50,750 nucleotides of DNA from positions 1-50,750 of the forward strand of contig JACFNZ010000007.1 in the NCBI GenBank assembly GCA_019454605.1, written 5' to 3'. Below the pieces are notes generated by a model. It did no database searches. It saw only the letters and a list, made by a program, of their open reading frames with translations, and was not told where the DNA came from. Below, one piece after another: positions 37,547-48,300 of this stretch. Source of the stretch: Candidatus Altimarinota bacterium (GTDB taxonomy: Bacteria > Patescibacteriota > Gracilibacteria > BD1-5 > UBA6164). How positions within the stretch are numbered: the stretch's first letter is position 1; each line of letters starts with the position of its first letter. Made by a program: the position numbers and the translations under genes.

Positions 37547-38269
37547 ATGTTTAAAAAATCTCTTTTAGTAGCAACTTTATTATTATCTGCTACTGTTACA
37601 AGCACTTATTGAGCTTATGAAGAAGTTAATTGTTCTTCAAAAGCAGTTTACTCTGAGTATAGTTGTACTCAATGTTTTAATTGATGAGAAGTATCTAAAT
37701 GAACAAATATATCATTTTTAGATGATTTATGGGTAAATGATACTTGAGTTAAAAAAATAATGTATAAAGAAGAACAAACTATGCCTGTTATGACTGCATT
37801 GAATTGATCTGAAATTAAAAAATCTCCTAACAGTGATAGTTTTTGGGAATATACTTCTGAATTTAATGCATTACTTGATAATTCATTAGATTGATATGTA
37901 TTACCTGCTTGAAAAACTATTTCTTGGTTAAAATCAGCTATGTGAGCTTGATTTATGGTTGATAAAACTCCAGCTAAATGACAAGATGTTTGAATTTTAG
38001 TATATGATATAACTTCACACAATATATTAGAAAGTGGTGAAGTTGCTACAAATAATACTCCACATAAAGAATGTGTTGTTTATACTTCTTGAGAAAATAC
38101 TGTTCCACCAGTAGTTGAACAACCAAAACCAGAACCAAAACCAGTTCCAGAAAAAATGACAGAAGTAAAAACTTGACCAGAAATGTATTTTTTAATATTA
38201 TTAATGGCTTTTGCTTTAAGTTTAGTTGTAATGAATAGGAAAGTTATTTTAGAAAAAATTAAAAAATAA
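37547..38269 (+). CDS. secreted protein with C-terminal KTGPE-type anchor
   Basis: The 240-aa protein has a signal peptide (MFKKSLLVATLLLSATVTSTYG), four cysteines near the mature N-terminus and one near residue 182, a Trp-rich middle, a Pro/Lys/Glu linker (VVEQPKPEPKPVPEKM) and a tail VKTGPEM, hydrophobic stretch, MNRKVILEKIKK. The tail has the sorting-signal layout of sortase substrates or of other C-terminal anchors. It opens a run of surface genes. I infer attachment to the cell surface. The function of the body is unknown. Confidence 0.75.
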
Positions 38270-38317
38270 TTTTAAATTTAAAAAAACAAAAACAAATTTA
38301 TTTTATAAAAATAAAAA

Positions 38318-41300
38318 ATGAATAATACTTTAAAAGAAAGACAAAACCAAGCTCTTGAACAAGTAGAGTGAAAAGAAAGATTTCTTAATATAATTGAAAT
38401 TAAAAATAATTATATTGAAGGATTAAAAAAACTTTCTTGAAAAACTGAAAAAGAGTTAAATGAAGATGATAAATTATTAATTAAACAAGCAAAAGAATTT
38501 GCTGAAGTTTTAGAAAAACAAAAAGAAAAAAAAGATTTATATATAAGTCAAGCACAAGATTTACATAATGCTTTAAAAATTAATTTTTTAAAATCAGGTG
38601 AAATAAAAACTGATTCTACAGTTGCTAGAGTAGATGTTTCTGTAGAAGTAAATAATGATTCAATAAAAACTCCTAAAGGATTAAATGAGACTAAAGAAAC
38701 TCAAATTTATAAAAAAGAAAATGAGGCTATAGCATCATATTTAAAACTAGATAAAAAAGATATTGATGATATAAATTTAGCATCTGCAATAAAAGTATTA
38801 TCAAAAGTAAATTGAAATGATAATGCATCTTGGGAACAAGCCTGATATAAAGCAGATTGATTTTTTTGACCAACTGAACTTAAGCAATTAAATAATTTAA
38901 AAAATAATACAAGTATTAAAGAGAAGTTAAATAAATTAAATTCTTGGCAAGAGTTAGGAATTGATTTATTAAGTATAATTAATTCTATCTCAACTATTGA
39001 AAACAATTGAATTGAAAAAGTTTTAGAATCTCTTTGTGATTTAAATGGAGATGGTAAAATAGACCAAATTTTAGATAAATGACTTATTTCTTGAAAAGAA
39101 TTACTTGATTTTATTGAAAAAAATAAATCAAAAGAAAGTGAAATTATAAAAAATATTTCATTAATAACTTGAGTTAGTTTTACAGATAAAGATTCTTTAT
39201 TTCAAGCACTTAAAAATGATCCTTCTATAAAATATACTTTTTTCTCAAACCTATATTTTTTATGAATGTCTTGAGCTAATTTAAAAAACTCTTTAATTGA
39301 TTGACAAAAAGGTATTAGTAATAGTATGACTTCTTTATGAAGAAACCTTGAAATATCAAATAAACTTACTGAAAGTTTAATCCCTTGATTTGAGCAAAAA
39401 TATGATGAAGTTATATTAAAACTAAAACAACAAATAGATAGTGAAACTAATACAGAAAATAGAAATAAATTGAATGAATTACTATCTATTTATAAGTCAG
39501 ATAAAAAATGATTTTTAGAATCATTTAAAGTAAATATGTCTTGATTTTGAATAAGTTTAATTCAAGATAAAAAATGATTTTGAGCTTGAGCTAATTTAAC
39601 TAATGACCAAATTGATAAATTTATAAGAGGTAAATCAAATGAATTAATTAAATCAATGCAAATAAACCTATGATTTAGCCAATCTGGAAAATGATTTATA
39701 CCATGAATTTGAGTGAATTTTTCTTCAAAAGATTTTGAAGTTTGAGAAAATACAAAAGCAAACTTTAATACATGACTTTTTTTAACTACACCATATCTAA
39801 TTTGAACCTTAAAACATAATTATAATAGTGAAGATATAAAAAATGCTTGATTAAAAGATTTTTCAACTGATGCAAAAAATATATCTTTAACTTGAAATAT
39901 TTCTACATTAGCAAATTGAATAACTTTATGATGGAGTAAAGATAAACTAGAGGCAATTGATCAAAAAGAAAAACAATTTAAATGAGTTTTAGATCAAATT
40001 ATAACTTTAGATTCAGATGCTATTTCAATTATATGAAAATTAGAAAGTTTAAACTTACAAGCAGAAGATAAAAAATATATGAAGTCCTTTGCTCTAAAAA
40101 TAGGTAATACTTTAAATATGATTTGATTTGATAAATTAGATAATAATCAAAAAATACTTGCAATATCTTGAGTAAAAAATGCTTTATTAAATGAATGGAA
40201 AACTTGATTATTTATTGAAGCTCAAAAAGAGTGATTTAAATTTACTTGAGCTTGAATATGATTACAATTTATTGCTTGATTTTTACCAATTATCACTGCT
40301 TGAATACAATTCTCTGATTACAAAGCATCTTTTGCTCCTGATAAGCATGCTAATGCTAGACAAAGAGCTTCTAGTTCTACTTTATGACAAACTACATCTA
40401 CTCAATCAGAAAAAGTATCTCAAGAAAAAATAATTTCTTCTTTAGAATCTTTAAAAAATAGTGATATAGATCAATATTTACAAAAAAATATTTCAAAATT
40501 TGATTGATCTCAAAATAAAGACCAATCTCCTATTGCTATGAGAAATCCTAGAGATTATCCTAAATTTTTTAATGCTTTAAAATGATGAGAAATAGAAAAT
40601 GCATTTAATATTTTAAAGACTATATTAAAAACAGATGTTATATTAAAAAATGATAAAGAAACTAAAGAAATTTTAAAAAAACTCAATTGACTAAAGGATG
40701 ATAATGCTATAAAATCTTATATAGTAGCCCAATTTATGGATGTAATGTTTAAAGATAAAAATTCAATAGAAAAAGTTATTCGTAATGATGAATTATGGAA
40801 TGGAAGAGAAAAATGATTAGAATGAGTTTATAATAACAATTGAGTTTATTTAGAAATTAAAAAGCTAAGAGATAAAATAAGAGGTCAAGTAATTTGATAT
40901 GAAAACCCTGAAAATATTTCAAATGTTATGTGATTTGTAGCTTCTTATAAAATATGATGGGAAAATTGAAAAGCAAAATCATTATGAAAATGAGAGGCTG
41001 TAATACCTCCTGGGCTTGCAACTGCTGTAGGATGAAAAAATTGAATTGAAAAAGTAACTGACTCTAATTTAATAGATCATACTTTATCTAACTTAGAAAA
41101 AACTCCTTTTTATGAAAAGTTAAAAAATTCTTTAGGAGGTATAATTTCTAAATCATACCCTAACTTTAACCTAGATAACTCAAATTTTAACAGTTTATTA
41201 AAAACTTGAGAGTTAAAAATTTGAGAAAAAACTATTAAATTAGATAGAGATTTTGTGTTTTTCTTGTATTGAAGATGTGCTAATGAAACTTTATGACTTG

Positions 41301-41656
41301 AAATAAAATGACTTGATTTATGAAACTGAAAAACTGAAGAAATTAAATTTGATTCTAATTGAGAAATTACATTATATATGCCTGTACTTGATACTAATAG
41401 ATGGAATTTTTGAGTAGTATGAGGTTGAGAAGAAAAACCTAAACCACCAGAACCTCCTAAACCACCAGAACCACCAGAACCTCCTAAACCACCAGAACCT
41501 CCTAAACCACCAGAACCTCCTAAACCACCAGAACCTCCTAAACCACCAGAACTTCCTCCTCAAACATCAAATCCTTGACAAACAGAAATTTGATGACCTT
41601 GAACATGAGGTGGATGATGAACTCCTACTCCTCAAGGGCCTTGATGAAGAAATTAA
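38318..41656 (+). CDS. 1112-aa peptidoglycan-binding, EF-hand and PPEPPK-repeat protein
   Basis: No signal peptide is seen at the N-terminus, which is helical and charged. A peptidoglycan-binding-like segment (AIKVLSKVNG...AGYKADGFFGPTELKQL) lies at about residues 163-190. An EF-hand-like loop DLNGDGKIDQIL follows at about 242-253. The middle is Gly- and Asn-rich, with beta-like strands (IGLQFIAGFLPIITAGIQFSDY). The C-terminus has (PPEPPK)n over about 40 residues, followed by a Gly/Pro-rich end. The Pro repeat resembles spans that cross a wall or periplasm. It lies between two secreted-protein genes. Role unknown; a large structural or surface-linked protein is plausible. Confidence 0.75.
41438..41560 (+). 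repeat. 18-bp tandem repeat encoding PPEPPK
   Basis: Units of the type CCACCAGAACCTCCTAAA recur, with one shorter unit near 41470. The near-identical units could change number by slippage, which would alter the length of the Pro-rich spacer without shifting frame. Confidence 0.9.
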
Positions 41657-41674
41657 TTTTATAAAAATAATTTT

Positions 41675-41857
41675 ATGTATAAAGCTTTACTTTTGATATT
41701 TTTAAGTATAATGATATCTTCTTGTTTTAAAGATAGTGATATTAAACAAAAACAAAATGATAGTATCCTAAATACTCAAATTAATACTTGAGTAATTAAT
41801 GAGAGTAAGAATTGATGATGAAATTGACAACCATCTTATCAAGAATTAAAAAGATAA
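41675..41857 (+). CDS. small lipoprotein
   Basis: The 60-aa product has an N-terminal hydrophobic segment ending in a lipobox-like ISSC (Cys19), typical of a lipid-attached protein. The mature part is Asn/Gln/Lys-rich and unstructured in appearance, with a Gly-Gly-Gly run encoded by TGATGATGA. It lies 18 bp after the 1112-aa gene and 20 bp before the next, suggesting an operon. Confidence 0.65.
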
Positions 41858-41877
41858 TAGATATTAATAGCAAAACT

Positions 41878-44148
41878 ATGAAAAAATTTTTATTGATTTT
41901 TATATCAACATTATTGTTTAATACATCCATTTTATATGCTGATTTCAATCAATGTGACCAAATTTTTGATTGATGAATGTTAAGATATGACTATAGTTAT
42001 AAGTTTCATGATGATTGGAATAACAATACAAATAAAAATGTATATTTAAATGATTCAAGAGTTGATTTTGAAAGTCCAACCTACTTAGATCAATGAACTA
42101 AATTTGACTGGACTCAAGCTCTTAGAAATAATAATTATACAGTAAATCCAAATTCAAGTATGAGGATTTTAGAAACTTGAACTACAAATTGGAGGATTGC
42201 AAATCACCCTACAACAAGAACTGCTTGAACTAGAAATAGTCATGATTTTTGAATATCATATACAGTATATTATGATTATTCAAATAATTATCCTAATGCT
42301 AGTGATGATATATCTCATAAAGAATGTATTTATTATAGTGTATCTTGGTGTGGAGATGGGGTGCTTGATAATAATTTAGATTATAGTTGAAGACCATATG
42401 AAGTTTGTGATTCAAATGACCCAAATAAAACTGGATGGTGACCTTGATGATGTTCAAATACTTGTCAACCAATTATAACTCCAGCACCTATTTGTAACAA
42501 TTTAACTATATCTCCAAATAGTTGAAATAGTCCTTTAACATCAAGCTTTAACTGTAATGCAACTAATGCAACTAGTTATAGAATCGATATAATGAATTCT
42601 CTATGAAATATCATTAATACTATAAATAATTCAACTTGAACTTATACTTTCTCATCAACTTGAAGTTATTCTGCTAGATGTAGTATAAATTGAAATATAA
42701 CTTCAAATAGTTGTTTATGAAATATTTCTGTAAATCCTCCTGTAATACCTCCTCCTTCTAGTAGTTCTTCTTGAGGTTGAAGTTCTTCTAGCTCTTCTAG
42801 TTCGTCTAGTTCTGGGTGATGAAGTTCTTGATGAAGTTCTTCTTGATGATGAAATTATTGTTGAGACTGAGTACTTCAAAGACCCAATAATTCTTGACAA
42901 ATGGAACAATGTGATTTCTGAACAAATACTGCTAATTGGCCGGCTTGGTGTGTAAGATCTACTTGTTCTATAAATGAAAATACTAAACCTTGAGGATGAA
43001 CAGATACAAATAATACTCAACCTTGAGGATGAAGTATATTATTTACTCCTTGAAATACACTAGTATTATGATGAAATATGTGAGTATTTGAATATCTGTC
43101 TTCAAATTTTGCAACTATAAAAAATAATTCTACTTCTGATATATATATAGACAAACCTCTTTGTGTATATAAATCTTGATTTAGTTATAATTCTTTAGTA
43201 TGAAATAATATTTGTTCTTCAAATAATATTTGATTATTATCTAAAAATTGATGAGCTGTAAGATTAAATATTTGAGATAGACAATTTTATAGTGATATAA
43301 CAAGTCTGCCAAATTGAGTAAATTATGTAGATTGAAATATTATAACTACTCTGCAAGGATTACAAAACAATGACACATTTTTAAAATCTATTTTAAAAGT
43401 TAGAGTTGCAAAACCTAGTGTAAGTACAACTGGTTGATGAGCTTGAAAGGTAAATTGAACTAATTTATCTGATGTAAATCAACTATCAAACAATTTTTGA
43501 GACTTAGATCCAAATAAAAATAAAAATATTATTTGAACAAGTGTTTGAAATAATTCACTATCTACTTCTACAAAAAAAATTACAAATAATACAGATGTAA
43601 ATAAATCTACTTCTAAAGAAAACAAAAACCTATCTTCTTTAGATAAAACATTTACTTCTTGAGATAATACTACTTTAAACTCACTTCCTACAACTAAATA
43701 TAATTGATTTGATAATATATTTACTCATAAATGAAATTTAAGCTTGTCTTCTCAAACTATTAGTGGTTGAAATAAAACATATATTATAGAAGATTGAGAT
43801 TTGACAATTTCTTGAGATATTAAATCAGATAAAAATATATTATTTGTTATAAAAAATTGAAAAGTTATAATTACAAAAGATGTTAAATTAATTGATGCTG
43901 TTATAATAAATTTAAATTGATGAAGTATTGTTTGAGATGAGCAAACTACAAATAAATTGATAGTTAATTGAGCATTGTATTGAAATGTAGATAATCTTTT
44001 ATCAAAAAGAACTTATATAAAAGATAGATGAGAATATATAGATGTATGAACTAATATAAACTTTACTTCAAAAATTATATCATCTCCTCCTCCTTTATTA
44101 TCTAAATTCTTATGAGAATATATAGAGTGAACAAAAGCTCCAAAATAA
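41878..44148 (+). CDS. cysteine-rich secreted adhesin-like protein with Ser/Gly linker
   Basis: The 756-aa protein has a signal peptide (KKFLLIFISTLLFNTSILYA). Two modules of the type CGDGVL...C...C...C resemble DUF4215/Myxococcus Cys-rich repeats: CGDGVLDNN...EVCDSND...GCSNTCQ and CGDGVLQRP...EQCDFG...WCVRSTC. A Ser/Gly linker of about 35 residues (runs of S and GGG) separates an Ig/PKD-like part (SPNSGNSPLTSSFNC) from the second Cys module. The C-terminal 300 residues are beta-rich with repeats suggestive of a beta-helix. No C-terminal anchor is present. A surface or secreted adhesin is inferred. Confidence 0.75.
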
Positions 44149-44179
44149 AAAAAATGTGATTAAAAATCACATTTTTTTT
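44147..44179. terminator. bidirectional terminator
   Basis: AAAAAAAATGTGAT and ATCACATTTTTTT flank a short A-rich loop. It overlaps the stops of both the adhesin-like gene and the convergent methyltransferase gene. Confidence 0.8.
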
Positions 44180-45221
44180 ATTTTGGAAAAAACATACCTT
44201 TAACTTCTTTTTTATATTTTATATAATCATCATCTAAACTTAAATGATTTTCTTCTGTTTTTGCTCTAAAATAATAAATCAAACTCCAAAAAGAAAGTCA
44301 AATTATAGCATAAAAAAATGTTTTAAAATCTCAAGAAGATATTGAAAAAATTATTATTGGCAATCATCAAATCCACCAAGATAAATTTTTACATAAATAT
44401 GCTGGATGTCTTATATACTTATAAGGTCAAGTTTTAACAATTCATCTATTTGTTAAATTACTTGCTTTTAATCAAAGACTAAAAGATGCCCAAGAGTATA
44501 TTCACATTAAAATAAGTATTAAAATATTTAAAATTATATGAATATAAAAGTTAGAAAATTGAGGAAAATCAGTCGAATACCATCATAAAATAGTATTTGT
44601 TGTCTGATTTAATGGTGGATACGAAGCAAGTGCTACAAACCATCAAAAAAAAGTAGGCTCAACTGAAATAATTTCATTTTTAAATATTTTTCACTCTATT
44701 AAATATCATAAGGTAAAAAATAAAACATCTAAAAATAAAATCAAACTAAAAGCTGTATAAAAAAAATACTGATTAAAATAAGATAAAAAACTTTGATTTA
44801 TTAAGTCAAAATTAATATATGATTTATATAAATTGTTTGTTAATTCAAATATATGTCAAGTAAGCCAAAAAATCATTAAAGGAGCAAAAAATCATTTTAC
44901 AATCCAAGCAAGTATTGCAGTTTTTTCTGCTTGAGTTATATTTTTTTTATTTCTTTTAATTATTTTATTGTATAAAAATCATAAAATAATCCTTGCTTTT
45001 GATTCTCAATCAAAAAAAGCATAAAAAGGTATTAATAAAATAAAATACAATTTTATAATAATTAAAAATATTTCTTTAATATTTACCTTAAATCAATCTA
45101 AAAATAAAAAACTATACTCTCAAACAAAAAATCAAGCATAATACTTCTGTGTAGAGTAAAATATATAAAGAAAAATTATAAAACTAAGAGTTGATATATA
45201 ATTTTTTAAGAAATTTAACAT
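44178..45221 (-). CDS. isoprenylcysteine methyltransferase (ICMT)-like membrane protein
   Basis: The 347-aa polytopic protein has at least seven hydrophobic segments. The C-terminal part has the ICMT/PEMT signature: NRGIVKTGPYKYIRHPAYL, then a pair of helices and AKTEENHLSLDDDYIKYKKEV, in which the RHPxY and EExxL elements bind S-adenosylmethionine. Bacterial members methylate diverse small or lipid substrates. The substrate here is unknown. The N-terminal 200 residues are a membrane domain I do not recognise. It is downstream of the A2M gene on the same strand but is separated by a terminator. Confidence 0.8.
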
Positions 45222-45294
45222 TTTTAAAAATAGTTAGATTATATTTAGATTAAAATATAATTTATTTAATTTAAATCAAATAAAAATAAAAAAT

Positions 45295-45315
45295 AAAACC
45301 TAACTCTTAGGCTTT
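45295..45315 (-). terminator. terminator after the alpha-2-macroglobulin gene
   Basis: On the - strand AAAGCCTAA pairs with TTAGGTTTT (one G-U), followed by ATTTTTTATTTTT. It lies 5 bp past the stop codon. Confidence 0.75.
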
Positions 45316-45320
45316 ATTTT

Positions 45321-48300
45321 TTATTTTATCTCAAATTTTCATCAACTACTTCTTCCCCATATCTCTTTAGAGTTTATAGTTTCTGCTATAGTTGGTTTTA
45401 AATTATAATTTCAAATATTATTTGCTTTTGCTACAAAAGTATATGTATAAGTTCAAGCATTTAAATGTTTTGCATATAAATATAATCCTGCTTCTTTTTG
45501 TTCTACAAAATCAAAACCTCAATGCCAAAATCATTTATTTTGTTCTCAAGAAATATCTTTTATCTCACTTGAAGTTGTATCAAAATTTGTATTTAAAATT
45601 TCAAATCAAGCTGGTATATATGAATTTATTACTAAATCTTTTCTCTCTACTGGAATAGTAATTTTTATTTCTCAAACTACTAAATCTCATTTTTTTGATA
45701 AATTTATATTATCAATATTTTTTGTTTTAATTGTTTGGCAATTTGGAAGTATATAATATCACCACCAAGGAGTAAAACACTCTTTTTTATAAGCAGAATT
45801 ATAATCATTGTAATTGTAAAAATTTCTTTCAACTATAATTCACTCATCTCTTGGTTTTAAATCAGAAACTGGTAAATAATATCTAATTCAAATATCATAA
45901 TAAAGTTTTCAAGTTCAAGTTTTTGAGAAAAATATAGAATCATTTCACTTTAAAATAGATAAATCAAAAACTTTTGTCAATTTTTCTAATTTATTTTTTT
46001 CATTAAATGAAGTAGTTAAAATTTGTTTTCAATTCAAACTAGTTTCTGCAGTAAATCAAACTCACTTAAGCTCTTTTGTATAATCAATATAACTAGAAAT
46101 TGCATCTATAATTTCAGAAAAACTATAAGAATAATAATTTCCATTTTCATCTCTATTTCAAATCAAAAATCTAGTTAAATTTTCTAATAACAATTTATCA
46201 AAAGATTTTTTATTTATCAAAACCTCAATCATTTTTGCAGTTGATAAAGAATCATTTCATGGAACAAAAGATTTATTTGCTGGTAACACAGATGCTCTTG
46301 CTTCAATTAAAACACTATTTTTTAGTTCATTTAAAAAATCATTTTCTTTCCCTCAAATAACTCAAAGTTTGTTATAAATATCTAAATATTCTAGTTTTTC
46401 TAAATTTGATAATTCAGGATTTAAAACTAAATTATTTTTTATAAATTCACTATCTTTATATATTGCAAGTGGAGTAAAGTAACTTAAATCTATATTATAA
46501 TTATATCTTTTAGCTTCATTTATTTTTTGGATTAAAGCATTTTTATAATAATTTAATACTTTTTGATTTGAAACTCAATCTACTTCTATATTTAATAGTA
46601 AAAAATCTTTTGTTACTTCTAAACTTGAACAAGAATCAAAACTAAACCAAGAAGAACAGTTTTTAAAGTATGAAAGCCCAAAATCACTTTGAAGATAATT
46701 TTTTATATCTTTTTTTGTTAAATCTATAACTTCTTCTATTTTAAAGGTTTTAGAGTTATAATCAGTTAGTGTTATGTTTTCAAAATCATTTAGTTTTCAA
46801 AGTTTTACATATAAATTTTTTAACGAATTTGCATTTTTTAAAAAAGTAATTTTTGAATTTAAGTCATCATATGGAAATACTAAAACTTTATCTAAATTTT
46901 TTGTAAGATTTGTTAAAATACTTGCTCATAAAGATATTTCTAGTTCTCATCAATTTTTTAAATTATTTAAAAAATTAAGTTTTTCTTCATAACTTGAATC
47001 ATCTGTATTTCAATTTGTAAAAACATATTCTGAAGTTTTTGATGGATATATAACCTTATTTAAAACTATATTATCTTGATAGTTTGGAGATGATAAGTTT
47101 AATTTTATTGTTGTATTTGATGTATTATTTAAAATATTTGGATTAATATTTACTTTAAATCAAACATAACTTTGTGATTTTTTATCTAAAGTAACTGTTT
47201 TTTCTATTACTCAAGAATTAGTTATATTTGTCATATCAAGAGAAACTTTTACTTCTCTTTTTTCATCTAAATTATTTAAAATTAAAGCTCATATTTCAGT
47301 TTCATCTCAAGATAAAAAGAAATTTGGTATTTGAGGTATTAAAGACAACTTTTTCTCAACTACAAAGTCTTTTTCAAAGTCTCAAACTTTTTCCATATTA
47401 TCATAAACAAATCAAGAAATTATCCATGATGTTAAATTGTCTGGAAGTTTTGGAATTATAATACTTGCCTTTCAGTCAATAACTTCTACTTTTGATTTAT
47501 AAAAAGCTAAATCTTTAAATTCTGTTCTTAGTTTTGACTCATTTGTATTAGTTTCTTTAAATTCTTTTTTAGATTCAACTCCCTCCATATCAAACATTGG
47601 AGCCTCTACCAAACTATCACTAACCATGTTTTTTGCTTGTCCCATAGATGAAATTCATCATCAAAACGATTCTCTTTCTATAGAATTATCTAAATTTGAT
47701 TCATCTTTTACTAGATTAAAATCAATTCTTTTTATTAAATTATCTAAATTTCAAAAAGTAGGAATATTATTTTCTTTATTTGAATAAAAATAATTGTTTA
47801 TATTTACTTTATTATTTTTTAAAGCAAGTAGTGATTTATCAATAACTGAAAAACTTAGTTCTCAAGATACTTTATTTTTTAAAGAATCTAAAACTTCAAA
47901 ATCAAGTTTTACTTTATCTCAAGGTAAATAAGTAGTTTTATCAAGTTTTATCTTACTTTCTAAGTTTATTGAAGTTGTTTCTACATTTAATCAAATATTT
48001 CAAGAATAATAATTTGGCAATATTTTATTTAATAATTCTCTTTCTTTTTGTCTCAAATCAGCTAATTTTATTAAATCATCAAAATTATAATTTAAATCAT
48101 CTTTTGGCATTATACTTAAATCATAAATTCTATATGGAACAAAATCATTATTTTTTTCTTTTGCTAGTTTTGCTTCTAATTTTTGCATTTCAACTCTTAA
48201 AGTTTTTAACTCATTTAAGCTATCTCAACTGCTTTTTATATCTTTTATCAAATAAACTCAAACATTAAAATTTGGTAAATAGTCTTTTGTAACAGGCACC

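Noticed and set aside
41372-41563. Antisense ORF with repeated RRFWWF residues
   Set aside because: It is the reverse complement of the PPEPPK-coding tandem repeat, with no start signal of its own.
42715-43020. Antisense Ser/Arg-rich ORF
   Set aside because: It is the shadow of the Ser/Gly linker and second Cys module of the adhesin-like protein.
46621-46700. Pair of cysteines near 46629-46656 as the A2M thioester
   Set aside because: They lie in a CSSWFSFDSC context without the Glu-Gln of CxEQ. The homologous thioester position is FPYDDLNS, nearer the N-terminus.
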